Shown here one piece after another: positions 26,255-35,739 of a stretch of 64,000 bases of DNA; the stretch's first letter is position 1, and each line of letters starts with the position of its first letter. The translations under genes and the position numbers were made by a program. The notes beneath the pieces are model-generated. The model searched no databases, was not told the DNA's origin, and saw only the letters and a list, made by a program, of their open reading frames with translations. The stretch covers positions 62,001 to 126,000 of the forward strand of contig CAWEIU010000013.1 of assembly GCA_963809245.1 (NCBI GenBank), given 5' to 3'. Source of the DNA: Roseiarcus sp963809245. Its GTDB lineage: Bacteria > Pseudomonadota > Alphaproteobacteria > Rhizobiales > Beijerinckiaceae.

Positions 26255-28102
26255 ATGGAAACCCTCCGCCTCACCGCCGCGCAGGCGGCCGTCCGCTTTC
26301 TCGCTGCACAGCGGACGGAGATCGACGGCGCCGTCCTGCCGCTGTTCGCCGGCGTCTTCGCCATCTTCGGCCACGGCAACGTCGCCGGGCTCGGCGAAGC
26401 GCTCTATGGCGTACGCGACGTTCTGCCGACTTATCGCGCCCACAACGAACAAGCGATGGCGCATACGGCGATCGCCTTCGCCAAGGCTTCGCGCCGCCGC
26501 CGCATGATGGCTTGCACAAGCTCGATCGGACCGGGCGCGACCAACATGGTCACCGCCGCCGCGGTGGCGCATGTCAACCGCCTGCCGGTGCTGCTGATGC
26601 CGGGCGACGTCTTCGCCAATCGCCGTCCGGACCCGGTGTTGCAGCAGATCGAAGCGTTCGACGACGGCACGATCAGCGCGAACGACTGCTTCCGCCCGGT
26701 GTCTCGCTATTTCGACCGCATTTCGCGTCCCGAGCAGATCGTGCCGGCGCTGACGCGCGCGGTGGCTGTGCTGACCGACCCCGCTGAATGCGGCCCGGTG
26801 ACGCTCGCCTTCTGTCAGGACGTGCAGACGGAGGTCTACGACTATCCGCTTTCCTTCTTCGCCGAGCGCGTGCATCGCCTGCGCCGTCAGGGACCTGATG
26901 TGCGCGAACTCGAGGAGGCCGCTGCATTGCTTCGCTCGGCGCAGAAGCCGCTCGTCGTCTGCGGCGGCGGCGTCCTCTACGCGCAGGCCGAGAAGGAGTT
27001 GATGGCCTTCTGCGAGGCGCACAACATCCCGGTCGCCGAGACACAGGCCGGAAAATCGGCGACGCCGGCCGATCATCCCCTGCATCTCGGCGCGATCGGC
27101 GTCACCGGCACGGCCGCCGCCAATGCTTGCGCCGAGGAAGCCGACGTCGTGCTCGGCGTCGGCACGCGCTTCGCCGACTTCACGACCGGCTCGTGGGCGC
27201 TGTTCAGGAACCCAGCGCGCCGCTTCATCGCGCTCAACGTCCAGCCGTTCGACGCCGGCAAGCATCGCGCGCTGCCGCTGATCTGCGACGCCCGGGTCGG
27301 CATCGACGCGCTCGACACCGAGATCGCCGGCTGGTCGGCGCCGGTGTCGTGGCGTGAAGCGGCGGCGCGCCGCAAGGCGGATTGGCGGCGGGTCGCAGAG
27401 CGGTATCGCGCCGCGACCAACGCGCCGGCGCCGAGCGACGCGCAGGTGCTCGGCGCCTTGCAGCGGGCGGGCGAGCCGAGCGACGTCGTCGTCTGCGCCG
27501 CCGGCGGGCTTCCCGGCGAACTTCACAAGCTCTGGGAGGCAGGCGCGCCGCTCGGCTATCACGTCGAATACGGCTATTCCTGTATGGGATACGAGATCGC
27601 CGGCGGCATCGGCGTCAAGCTCGCGCTGCCCGAGCGAGAGGTGATCGTCGTCGTCGGCGACGGATCCTATCTGATGATGAACTCCGAGATCGCGACCTCG
27701 CTGATGCTCGGCTGCAAGCTGATCGTCGTCGTCAACGACAATCGCGGCTTTGGTTGCATCAACCGCCTCCAGCGGGCGACCGGCGGCGAGTTGTTCAACA
27801 ATCTGCTGCGTGACGCGCGCCACGAGACGCTGCCGGAGATCGACTTCGTCGCGCACGCGCGCTCGCTCGGCGCAGAGGCGGTGAAGGTCCATTCGCTCGC
27901 CGAGCTCGAAACCGCCTTCGCTGAAGCGCGCAAGGCGCGCTCGACGCAGGTGATCGTCATCGAGACCGACCCGGTCGCCTCGACCGACGCCGGCGGCGCG
28001 TGGTGGGACGTCGCGGTTCCCGCCGCCTCCGAGCGCGCCGAGGTCGGGGCCGCGCGCAAAGCATACGAAGAGAAGCTGGAAGCCCAGCGACTGGGAGATT
28101 GA
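26255..28102 (+). CDS. iolD: 3D-(3,5/4)-trihydroxycyclohexane-1,2-dione acylhydrolase
   Basis: A thiamine-diphosphate enzyme of 615 residues opening the ring of the trione to 5-deoxyglucuronate. The N-terminal Pyr domain contains the FGHGNVAGLGEAL segment and YRAHNEQAMAHTA with the catalytic Glu. The C-terminal PP domain has the cofactor motif GDGSYLMMNSEIATSLML ending in VNDNRGFGC. The ATG at 26255 was preferred over the GTG at 26234 because it begins the family sequence METLRLTAAQAAVRFL. It follows the membrane-protein gene by 17 bases and precedes iolE by 3 bases. Confidence 0.93.
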   Translation: METLRLTAAQAAVRFLAAQRTEIDGAVLPLFAGVFAIFGHGNVAGLGEALYGVRDVLPTYRAHNEQAMAHTAIAFAKASRRRRMMACTSSIGPGATNMVTAAAVAHVNRLPVLLMPGDVFANRRPDPVLQQIEAFDDGTISANDCFRPVSRYFDRISRPEQIVPALTRAVAVLTDPAECGPVTLAFCQDVQTEVYDYPLSFFAERVHRLRRQGPDVRELEEAAALLRSAQKPLVVCGGGVLYAQAEKELMAFCEAHNIPVAETQAGKSATPADHPLHLGAIGVTGTAAANACAEEADVVLGVGTRFADFTTGSWALFRNPARRFIALNVQPFDAGKHRALPLICDARVGIDALDTEIAGWSAPVSWREAAARRKADWRRVAERYRAATNAPAPSDAQVLGALQRAGEPSDVVVCAAGGLPGELHKLWEAGAPLGYHVEYGYSCMGYEIAGGIGVKLALPEREVIVVVGDGSYLMMNSEIATSLMLGCKLIVVVNDNRGFGCINRLQRATGGELFNNLLRDARHETLPEIDFVAHARSLGAEAVKVHSLAELETAFAEARKARSTQVIVIETDPVASTDAGGAWWDVAVPAASERAEVGAARKAYEEKLEAQRLGD

Positions 28103-28105
28103 GGA

Positions 28106-29005
28106 ATGGCGATTCGTCTCGGCGTAAATCCGATCGGCTGGTCGAACGACGACTTGCAGGAAATTGGCGGCGACATCCCGCTGGAGACCTGCCTCGCCGA
28201 GGCTCGTGAGGCCGGCTTCGTGGGGATGGAGAAGGGCAACAAGCTGCCGAACGAAGGCGCCGCGCTCAAGGCCAAGCTCGCCGAGTTCGGGCTGGTCTTC
28301 GTCGGCGGCTGGTATTCGACCCATCTGCGGCGCCGCTCGGCGGCCGAGGAGTTCGAGAACGCCAAGGCGCATATCGCAATGACCAAGGGCGCCGGCGCGA
28401 GCGTGATGATCGCCGCCGAATGCTCCAACACGATCCACGGCGACCGCAGCGCGCCGCTCTCCCGCCGGCCGAAACTCGCGCCCGCGGAATGGAAGGAATT
28501 CGGCGCGCGGATGACCGAATTCGCAAGCCGCGTCGCCGATGAAGGCGTGAAGCTCTGCTACCATCACCACATGGGCACGATCGTGCAATCGGAGGCCGAC
28601 ATCGACGCCTTCATGGCGGCGACACAACCGCCGGTGCATCTGCTGCTCGACACGGGTCATGCGACGTGGGGCGGCGCTAACCCCGCCGCGCTCGCGCGCC
28701 GCTATCGCGATCGCATCGGCCACGTCCATTGCAAGGACGTGCGCGAGGCGAAGATGAAAGAGGCGAACGCCAAGGACCTCAGCTTCCTCGACGCGATCAT
28801 CGGCCTCGGCGCCGAATTCGGCGTCTACACCGCGCCCGGCGACGGGATGATCGATTACCCATCAGTGTTTCGTGAGTTGCAGGGCTACTCAGGCTGGGTG
28901 ATTATCGAGGCCGAGCAGGATCCGAAAAAAGCGCCGACGCTGCCCTACGCGAAGAAGGGCGTCGCGCATCTCGGCGCGGCGCTGCGCGAGGCGGGGATCG
29001 GCTGA
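28106..29005 (+). CDS. iolE: inosose dehydratase
   Basis: A 299-residue TIM-barrel enzyme of the xylose-isomerase-like superfamily dehydrating 2-keto-myo-inositol to the trione used by IolD. The N terminus IRLGVNPIGWSNDDLQEIGG and the segments LCYHHHMGTIVQSE, LLLDTGHATWGG and GHVHCKDVR carry the expected metal-binding Glu, Asp and His residues. It starts 3 bases after the iolD stop, inside an iolC-membrane-iolD-iolE-iolB operon. Confidence 0.94.
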   Translation: MAIRLGVNPIGWSNDDLQEIGGDIPLETCLAEAREAGFVGMEKGNKLPNEGAALKAKLAEFGLVFVGGWYSTHLRRRSAAEEFENAKAHIAMTKGAGASVMIAAECSNTIHGDRSAPLSRRPKLAPAEWKEFGARMTEFASRVADEGVKLCYHHHMGTIVQSEADIDAFMAATQPPVHLLLDTGHATWGGANPAALARRYRDRIGHVHCKDVREAKMKEANAKDLSFLDAIIGLGAEFGVYTAPGDGMIDYPSVFRELQGYSGWVIIEAEQDPKKAPTLPYAKKGVAHLGAALREAGIG

Positions 29006-29022
29006 GACCAGGAGTTTCACCC

Positions 29023-29823
29023 ATGACAGGTTCCCCCCTACTCGTTCGCCCCAGCGCCGCGAGCGACGGCGTTCGCCACCGCATCACGCCGGAGAGCGCC
29101 GGCTGGCGCTACGTCGGGTTCGAGTCGCGCGTGATGAAGCGCGGCGCGCGAGAGGCTTTTGCGACCGGCGATCGGGAGATTTGCGTCGTCGTTCTCTCCG
29201 GCAAGGCGCGGGTCACGGCGGGCGATTTCGATTCCGGGCCGATCGGCGAGCGGTCCGATGTCTTCTCCGGCTCGCCGTGGTCGGTCTATGCGCCGCCGCA
29301 TGTGGAAGCAGCGATCGAGGCGGTGGAGGATTGCGAAGTCGCGATCTGCTCGGCCCCCGCGGTCGGGCGCTATTCCGCCCGCCTCATTCCGCCGAGCGAC
29401 GTCGAGACGCTGACGCGCGGAAAAGGCACGAACGCGCGGCATGTCCGCAACGTGCTGCCGGAGACGGCGCCGGCGGAAAGCCTGCTGGTGGTCGAGGTGA
29501 TCACGCCCGGCGGCCATTGGTCGAGCTATCCCCCGCACAAGCACGACCGCGACGCGCTGCCGGAAGAATCCTATCTCGAGGAGACCTATTACCACCGCCT
29601 GTCGCCGCCGCAGGGTTTTGCGTTCCAGCGCGTCTACACCGACGACCGTTCGCTTGACGAGACGATGGCGGTCTCCGACGGCGACGTGGTGCTGGTGCCG
29701 CGCGGCTATCATCCCGTCGGCGCGCCGCACGGCTACGACCTCTACTATCTCAACGTGATGGCGGGCCCGAAGCGCATCTGGCGTTTCCACAACGACCCGG
29801 CGCACGAGTGGCTGATGAAGTAA
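29023..29823 (+). CDS. iolB: 5-deoxy-glucuronate isomerase
   Basis: A bicupin of 266 residues converting 5-deoxyglucuronate to 5-dehydro-2-deoxygluconate, the substrate of IolC. The second cupin shows the metal-binding pattern YPPHKHDRDALPEESYLEE and, further on, PRGYHPVGAPHGYDLYYLN. It is the last gene of the cluster, 17 bases after iolE, with AGGAG upstream of the ATG. Together the cluster covers steps G, E, D, B and C; the aldehyde-dehydrogenase step (iolA) is not in the window. Confidence 0.94.
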   Translation: MTGSPLLVRPSAASDGVRHRITPESAGWRYVGFESRVMKRGAREAFATGDREICVVVLSGKARVTAGDFDSGPIGERSDVFSGSPWSVYAPPHVEAAIEAVEDCEVAICSAPAVGRYSARLIPPSDVETLTRGKGTNARHVRNVLPETAPAESLLVVEVITPGGHWSSYPPHKHDRDALPEESYLEETYYHRLSPPQGFAFQRVYTDDRSLDETMAVSDGDVVLVPRGYHPVGAPHGYDLYYLNVMAGPKRIWRFHNDPAHEWLMK

Positions 29824-29830
29824 CCTCCCG

Positions 29831-29865
29831 CCGTCATGGCGAGGAGCGAAGCGACGAAGCAATCC
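29831..29865. repeat. half of a REP-like element (copy 2)
   Basis: CCGTCATGGCGAGGAGCGAA followed by GCGACGAAGCAATCC matches the left arm of the element at 23086-23177, but no matching right arm with CAATGACG follows. It lies just after iolB and may be a decayed copy. Confidence 0.6.
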
Positions 29866-29917
29866 TTGCCCCCGCTTAAATTGCTGCGCTTCCCCCGTAG
29901 GGGCGACTTCGTCACCG

Positions 29918-30880
29918 CGTCTCCGCGCTGCAGGAGTTGACGACGGCGCCGAGCCGCTTGCGCGTCTCCTCGTTCTCCCCTCCGCCCGACATGAGCGGCA
30001 AGCTGGCGGCTTGCGCGCGGTCCGCGACGCAGGTGCAAGCCTTCTCACAAAGATCCAGTTCGCCGCCGTTATCGACGCAAGCCGGCCGGCAGGCCTCGAT
30101 GTAGGACGTTCGTTCGTGCCGTGCCGCGACGCCGGTCAGATTCGCCACGGCGAACAGCGCCCCGAACAGGATCGGTTGGTGAACGAGATAGATCGCGAGG
30201 CTGTGGCGGCCGGCGAACGCCATCGCGCGGCCAGCGATCGCATGAGGACGCCAGCGCGCCCAGCGCGCGTGGGCGACACGCGGCAGGACGACGCGCGCCA
30301 ACGAGAGGGCGACGAGGACGACGCCGGACCACGGCAGCAGAGGCCGCCAGTCGAGCGTCGGCGGCGGGACAGTCCCGAGGCCGAGCCAAGCCAGGGCGGG
30401 ACCGTTGAACCGATCGAGCGAGACGACCAGCGGCGCGGCGAGCGCCAGCACACCTGCAGCCAGCCCCATCCAGATCGGCGCCGCGACGAATATCGCCGCC
30501 AACAGGCTCGCGGCGGCGATGCAGTGGAGGATGCCAAAGGTGATCGGCTCCTCCGGCGCGAGGAACTCCGTCGCCAACGTCACCAGGAAGGCGGCGCAGG
30601 CGACCACTGTCACGCGTCGAAGAAACGCGTCGCGCCGCAACCCATTGGAATGCGCCAGCGCGAACGAGACGCCGACCAGCGCCAGAAAGGCGCTCGCGAC
30701 CGTATGTGAGACGAGCCGCATGACCGGCGTGAACGGAACGCTCGGTCCGATGAAGCCGAAATGCGCGAGGTCCCACGTCAGGTGGTAGGCGCCCATGCCG
30801 AGAAGCGCCACCGCGCGCGCGATGTCGACCGCGGCGATTCGCCCCTTCGTCCGCTTCGGCGTTTGGTCCAAGCTCTGCAT
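29918..30880 (-). CDS. DUF1624 / heparan-alpha-glucosaminide N-acetyltransferase-like membrane protein
   Basis: A polytopic inner-membrane protein of about 320 residues. The first helix carries AAVDIARAVALLGMGAYHLTWDLAHFG, typical of the DUF1624 group that shares the membrane acyltransferase core with HGSNAT and OpgC-like proteins. Around eight hydrophobic segments follow, ending with FAGRHSLAIYLVHQPILFG, the family's C-terminal helix. A soluble Cys-rich tail (CRPACVDNGGELDLCEKACTC) is unusual and may form disulfides in the periplasm. The substrate is unknown. It lies 43 bases downstream of murU's end region on the same strand. Confidence 0.75.
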
Positions 30881-30923
30881 CGCCCGCCGATCCTCTCAAG
30901 CCTCGCCAGCGGCGAGGCCGCGC

Positions 30924-31649
30924 TTACAGAATCGAACGATCGATCGCCTTTTCCGCCTCGGCGATCGACTCAGGACGCCCCACATGCAGCCAGAGGCCGT
31001 CGAGGCGCAGCCCGAACAGACGACCTTTCTGGGCGGATTGAAAGAAGAATGGCGCAAGGCGGAACACGTCCGCCTCGGTCTCGGCGAACAGTTCCGGCTT
31101 GATGATGCCGACGCCGGTGTAGACGAACGGCGCCACCTGACGGTGCTCGCGCTGTGAGAGGCGCCCGTCCCGGTCCATATTGAAATCGCCAGGCCAGTCG
31201 ACGCCAACGGCGCCGGCGCTCGCGGCGACCAGAAGCATCGCGTCCATCGTCTCCGGATCGAAGGCGGCGGCGAGACGCGCGAGGTTCGAGCGCGGCCCCT
31301 CGATCCAGAAGGCGTCGGTGTTGCATAGGAAGAACGGCTCGGCGCCGATCAGCGGCAAGGCGCGCTTGATGCCGCCGCCTTGATCGAGCAACCGCTTACG
31401 CTCGTCGGAAATGAGAACCTGCGGCGCGCGGCGCTTGGCGAGATGCGTCTCGATCTGGTCGGCGAGCCAATGGACGTTGACGATCGCGCGCGCGACGCCG
31501 TTTTCCGCGAAGCGGTCGAGGCAGTGGTCGATCAGGGCGCGGCCGGCGACCTCGATCAGCGGCTTGGGCAGCGTCTGGGTGATCGGGCGCATGCGCATTC
31601 CCAGCCCCGCGGCGAACACCATGGCGGTCGTGGGCGTCGGCGAAGGCAT
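30924..31649 (-). CDS. murU: nucleotidyltransferase, probable MurNAc-1-phosphate uridylyltransferase
   Basis: A sugar-nucleotidyltransferase of 241 residues. The signature is FAAGLGMRMRPITQTLPKPLIEV (about 13-35), and NTDAFW provides metal-binding Asp. In Pseudomonas and others MurU makes UDP-MurNAc from MurNAc 1-phosphate in cell-wall recycling. The assignment depends on the adjacent AmgK-like kinase domain encoded 3 bases upstream; by sequence alone mannose-1-phosphate guanylyltransferase is a possible alternative. Confidence 0.8.
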   Translation of the reverse strand: MPSPTPTTAMVFAAGLGMRMRPITQTLPKPLIEVAGRALIDHCLDRFAENGVARAIVNVHWLADQIETHLAKRRAPQVLISDERKRLLDQGGGIKRALPLIGAEPFFLCNTDAFWIEGPRSNLARLAAAFDPETMDAMLLVAASAGAVGVDWPGDFNMDRDGRLSQREHRQVAPFVYTGVGIIKPELFAETEADVFRLAPFFFQSAQKGRLFGLRLDGLWLHVGRPESIAEAEKAIDRSIL

Positions 31650-31652
31650 AGG

Positions 31653-33212
31653 TCAGGGCTCTGAGGGGGAGGATTGGGCGTCGCCGGCGGCGCGCGGCAG
31701 GTGCGTCTGATACCAGGACCGAAGCGGCTGAAGCAAGGGATGCGCGAGGTTCTTGGCGAGACGCCGCTCGATGCGCGGAAGATGGCGCAAATACTGCGGT
31801 TTGCCGTCGCGCTTGTCGAGCCGCGCGAAGATGCCGAGGATTTTCGTCGCGCGCTGCGCCGCCATGACGGCGTATGCCGCAGCGAATCCCTCGGCGTCGA
31901 AGTCGGGATCGGCGCCGGCGCGCAGGCGCGCGTAGAACGCGAGGAGCCGCAACTCGAGATCGTCGGAGACGTCGACGCGCGCGTCCTGCAGCAGGGAGGC
32001 GAGGTCATAGGCGGGCGGCCCCAGCACTGCGTCCTGGAAGTCGATCAGGCCGAGGCGTTGCAGGCCGGCCCGATTCTCCAGCCAGTGCAGATTGGGCGAG
32101 TGGTAGTCGCGCAAGGTCCAGGTGACGGGTTGCGCAAGGATCGGCCCGAGGAGGTCGCGCCACAGCGCGAGGAACTGCACGCGCGCGCCCGAACTCGGCA
32201 TCACCCGCGCGAACCCAGGCGCGTACCAATCGATCGCCAGCTCCACCTCGACCAGCATCGCCTCGACGTCGTAGACCGGCAGCGCATAGGTCTCGCCGTC
32301 GACGGGAAGCTCGCCAGGCAGCGAATGAGCGTGCAGATCGGCGAGCAGCGCCGTCGCCTCGGCGTAGCGCGCCGCGTTCGGCCCCCGCTCGTCGGCGATC
32401 GTCTGGGCGCCGAAGTCCTCGAGGAGCGCAAGTCCGTCGGCGACGCTGTGGGCGTAGATGCGCGGCGTCGAATAGCCGACCGCGTGCAGGCCGTCCGCCA
32501 TGGCGAGGAACGCGCGAATGTCGGGCGAGAGCTTGGCGATCGCCGCGTAGGGCTTGCCGTAGCGCACGATCGGGCCGTCCGGCCGCGGCGGCGAAATCAT
32601 CAGGATGGCGGTCCGTCCGTCGCCCATGGTCAGGCGCTCGTAGGCGCGCACGGAGGCGTCGCCTTGCAGAAATTCGCGCCGCGCCTCCTCCCACCCGGTC
32701 TGACGCAGCAGTGCCTCGATGGCGCGCGCCCGTGCATAGCGGCTCGCGAGCGCGCCGAACGCGCGCACTTCGGCGCGCCGGAAATCGGCGCCTTTCGAGA
32801 CGTCGAAGAGGAAGGCGATCTCGAGCCGGTCGACCGGCAGCGCCTCGGCCGCACGCTCCGCCCATTCGGCGAGCGTTACGGCCCCTTCGACGACTTCGTC
32901 CCAGCCGAGTTGCACCAGTTCCTCGGCGCCGCGCAGACGGTAGAAGTCGGCGTGAACGACGGGAAAGCGCGGCCCCTCGTAGATCTGCATCAAGGTGAAG
33001 GTCGGGCTCGGCGCCTCGAGTTCGGGATCGCCGAGCAAGGCGCGCAGAAAGCCGCGCGCATAGGTCGTCTTGCCGGCGCCGAGATCGCCGGCGAGCGCGA
33101 GAAAATCGCCCGGTTCGACGAAATCGGCGGCCCATCTGGCGAATTCGAGGGTCGCCGCTTCGTCGGGGAGATCAATCGATTCGACGCGAACGCCGTTTGG
33201 CGCAGTGACCAT
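31653..33212 (-). CDS. TsaE-AmgK fusion (tRNA t6A ATPase plus sugar kinase)
   Basis: A 519-residue protein with two unrelated domains. Residues 1 to about 150 are TsaE, the ATPase of the threonylcarbamoyl-adenosine complex: Walker A GDLGAGKTT (42-50) and the FTLMQIYEG and HADFYRL motifs. From about 170 onwards is an aminoglycoside-phosphotransferase-fold kinase with the catalytic loop DYHSPNLHWL and metal-binding IDFQDAVLGP, matching AmgK, the MurNAc/GlcNAc anomeric kinase. This fusion is common in Hyphomicrobiales. It lies one base after divL and 3 bases before murU, so kinase and uridylyltransferase are co-expressed. Confidence 0.9.
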   Translation of the reverse strand: MVTAPNGVRVESIDLPDEAATLEFARWAADFVEPGDFLALAGDLGAGKTTYARGFLRALLGDPELEAPSPTFTLMQIYEGPRFPVVHADFYRLRGAEELVQLGWDEVVEGAVTLAEWAERAAEALPVDRLEIAFLFDVSKGADFRRAEVRAFGALASRYARARAIEALLRQTGWEEARREFLQGDASVRAYERLTMGDGRTAILMISPPRPDGPIVRYGKPYAAIAKLSPDIRAFLAMADGLHAVGYSTPRIYAHSVADGLALLEDFGAQTIADERGPNAARYAEATALLADLHAHSLPGELPVDGETYALPVYDVEAMLVEVELAIDWYAPGFARVMPSSGARVQFLALWRDLLGPILAQPVTWTLRDYHSPNLHWLENRAGLQRLGLIDFQDAVLGPPAYDLASLLQDARVDVSDDLELRLLAFYARLRAGADPDFDAEGFAAAYAVMAAQRATKILGIFARLDKRDGKPQYLRHLPRIERRLAKNLAHPLLQPLRSWYQTHLPRAAGDAQSSPSEP

Positions 33213-33213
33213 C

Positions 33214-35739
33214 TCAGGCGGCCGCGCTCTCGACGTTCGTCACGCCGTCGATCGGGAACATGCAAGTCACCGTCGTGCCCTCGCCGAGCGCCGAGTCGAT
33301 CTGGACGCGCCCGCCGTGCAATTCGACGAGCGCGCGCACGATCGACAGTCCGAGACCAGGACCTCGATGGCGCGAGCCGCCGGTGTGGCTCTCAAAACGA
33401 TCAAACACGCGGTCGAGCACCTCGGAGGGAATGCCGCGCCCGCGATCGCTGACCTTGAAGACGATCTCGGAGCCGCGGCGCATCGCCGCCAGGGTAACAG
33501 TCTGGCCGGGCGCCGAAAAGCCGATCGCGTTGGAAAGCAGGTTGAACAGGATCTGGCGAATACGCCGCCCGTCCGCGCGGAGCGAGCCGACGTCGTCGGT
33601 CGCGACGATACGCAATTCGATCTTGGATTCGCTGAGGCGGTCCTGCACCCCTTCCGCGGCCGCCTTCATCGCCTCGACCACGTCGACGTTCTCCGGGCGA
33701 AGCTCCAGCGCGCCGGCGTCGATGGAGGCGAGATCGAGAATGTCGTTGATGATCGCCAGCAGCGCCGCCGAGGAGGTCGTGATGAAGCCCGCGTATTCGA
33801 GCTGCTTGGGGTTGAGCGGGCCGACGCCGCCATCGGCGAGCAATTGGGTAAAGCCGATGATGTTCGTCAGCGGCGTCCGCAATTCATAGGAGACGTGATT
33901 GACGAAGTCGTTGCGCAGCTTCTCGGCGCTGACCAGCGCCTGGTTGCGTTCCGTCAGTGCGCGCTCGAAGTCGGCGCCGGCGGTGACGTCGAGGAAGGTG
34001 AGCAAGGTCGCGCCGTCCGGCAGCGGCAGCGCGGCGCAGTCGAGGACCAGGCCGTCCTTGCGCTCGACGCGCGTCCCGAAGCCGTGGCGGTCCTCCGGCA
34101 GGCCGACGATTGTTTGGCGCAACCCGTCCCACAGGCTCGAATCGGTGAGCAGCGGCGCGCAGATTCGCGCGACCTCCTCGATATGCGGGCGATCGGCGGC
34201 GCGCGCCGCGTCGAAACCCCAGGTGGCGGCGAAGGCGGGATTGATGAGCTTCATCCGCCCGTCGGCGCCGAACACCGCGACGCCTTCCTTCAGCGCGTCG
34301 AGCGTCTCGCCCTGCACGCGGGTCAGCGCGTTGACCTGCGAAGCGAGCGCGTAGCTCTGCGTCGCGTCGTCGAAGAGATAGGTCACGCCGCCTTGCGGAT
34401 TGGGGCTGGCGACGACGCGCAGCGCCCGCCCGTCCGGCAGGTGCCAGACGTTCTCGAGCGGTTCGATCGCCTGATAAGCGGCGAGCGCCTGCGTCTTCCA
34501 GGAGCGGAAATCGGCCTGTTCGGGCAACTGGCGCTTCGCGCGCAGACGGTCGAGGATCTCGCCGTCGGTCGGCTGGGAATCGAGGAACGCAGGATCGAGC
34601 GACCAAATCTGCCGATAGGCGGCGTTGTAGAAGGTCAGCCGCTTGGCGCGATCGAAGATCGCGACCGCGGTCGAGAGCTGATCGAGCATGCGCGAATAGG
34701 CGCCGGTGTGGCGCTCCATCTCGGCCCGCAGCGCCTCGACCTCGGAGAGATCGGTGGCGAGGCCCGCAGCGCCCGTCTCGGTGGCGACCTCCACCACGCG
34801 GAACGGCTTGCGCTCGCCGGCGACGACGGCGCGCGCATCGCGCCGCCAGGCGCCGGAACGGCCTCGCTCGACAAGCGCCTCCGCGCAGAGTTCCTGGTCG
34901 AACAGTTCGAGATTGCGGCTCGCCGCGTCGGCGGGGTCATTTGCCTCGACGGCGCGCGCGTAAGCGAGATTGGTCCAGGCGACGCGGCCTTCGGCGTCGC
35001 GCGTCCAGGCCGGATGCGCCGCCGCGTCGAGCAGGGCGCGCAACGAAGCCAAGGCGCTGTTGGCCTCGGCGTGGCTGTCGCGCAGGCGGGCGAGCTGCAG
35101 GCGGTCGCCCGAGACGTCTCGGATGCGCATCACCGCGCAGCCGGCGACCGCGCGGCCGTCGATCTCGAAATGGCGCCCTTTGAGGCTCGCGGCGGCGATC
35201 GAAAACGCTTCGCCGCGACCGAGCAGCCGCTCGACCGCCTGCCCGACATTCGCGGCCGTGGCCGGCGCGAGCCATGTCGAGAAGGAGAGCACGCGTTGCG
35301 GCAGCGGCGCATCGGCGACGAGGGCGAATTCGCCCTCGATGCGCGGCTCGCTGTCTGGCCGCTCCCAGGCGACGAGAATTTGCGGCTCGCTGGCGAGGAA
35401 GAGTTTGGCGCGATCGAGGCCGGCTCGAGTGCGCGCGAGTTCGTCGGCAAGTTCGTTCTCGCGATGCGTCCAGCGTCGGCGCCCGACGAGATGCAGCGAG
35501 GCGGTCAGCACCGAGAAGAACAGCAGGAGAAGGATGACGAGGCCGGTGATGTCGTTGGTCAGCAGCGCGTCGCCCGACAGCAAGTCGGAACCGAAGTCGC
35601 CCCGCGCGTTCGCCTGGGACGAGGCGAGCGCCGCTACCGCTACGAGCGCCGCTGCGCCCTTCGGCCAAATCCGACCAGCCAGCGGACGGGCGCCCCTCGA
35701 CCCACCTGCTGCGCTCGCCGGTTTATATTTCCGTCGCAC
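33214..35739 (-). CDS. divL: DivL-type cell-cycle kinase with tyrosine H-box
   Basis: An 841-residue PAS-containing sensor protein. A hydrophobic N-terminal segment (about 28-45) and a membrane helix (62-86) are followed by PAS-like regions (about 235-320, 350-460, 475-585) and a C-terminal kinase core. The H-box reads NHVSYELRTPLTNII: Tyr618 stands where histidine kinases have the phospho-accepting His. This substitution defines DivL, which in Caulobacter binds DivK-P and CckA to set CtrA activity. The ATP-binding boxes (NLLSNAIGFS, DRGRGIP, GPGLGLSIVR) are present. The start is a GTG at 35739. The gap 35740-36019 upstream holds two GANTC sites (35898, 35938) but no clear promoter. Confidence 0.9.
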   Translation of the reverse strand: MRRKYKPASAAGGSRGARPLAGRIWPKGAAALVAVAALASSQANARGDFGSDLLSGDALLTNDITGLVILLLLFFSVLTASLHLVGRRRWTHRENELADELARTRAGLDRAKLFLASEPQILVAWERPDSEPRIEGEFALVADAPLPQRVLSFSTWLAPATAANVGQAVERLLGRGEAFSIAAASLKGRHFEIDGRAVAGCAVMRIRDVSGDRLQLARLRDSHAEANSALASLRALLDAAAHPAWTRDAEGRVAWTNLAYARAVEANDPADAASRNLELFDQELCAEALVERGRSGAWRRDARAVVAGERKPFRVVEVATETGAAGLATDLSEVEALRAEMERHTGAYSRMLDQLSTAVAIFDRAKRLTFYNAAYRQIWSLDPAFLDSQPTDGEILDRLRAKRQLPEQADFRSWKTQALAAYQAIEPLENVWHLPDGRALRVVASPNPQGGVTYLFDDATQSYALASQVNALTRVQGETLDALKEGVAVFGADGRMKLINPAFAATWGFDAARAADRPHIEEVARICAPLLTDSSLWDGLRQTIVGLPEDRHGFGTRVERKDGLVLDCAALPLPDGATLLTFLDVTAGADFERALTERNQALVSAEKLRNDFVNHVSYELRTPLTNIIGFTQLLADGGVGPLNPKQLEYAGFITTSSAALLAIINDILDLASIDAGALELRPENVDVVEAMKAAAEGVQDRLSESKIELRIVATDDVGSLRADGRRIRQILFNLLSNAIGFSAPGQTVTLAAMRRGSEIVFKVSDRGRGIPSEVLDRVFDRFESHTGGSRHRGPGLGLSIVRALVELHGGRVQIDSALGEGTTVTCMFPIDGVTNVESAAA

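Noticed and set aside
26171..28729. Open frame of 852 codons opposite iolD and iolE
   Set aside because: Antisense shadow of well-identified genes with low-complexity composition.
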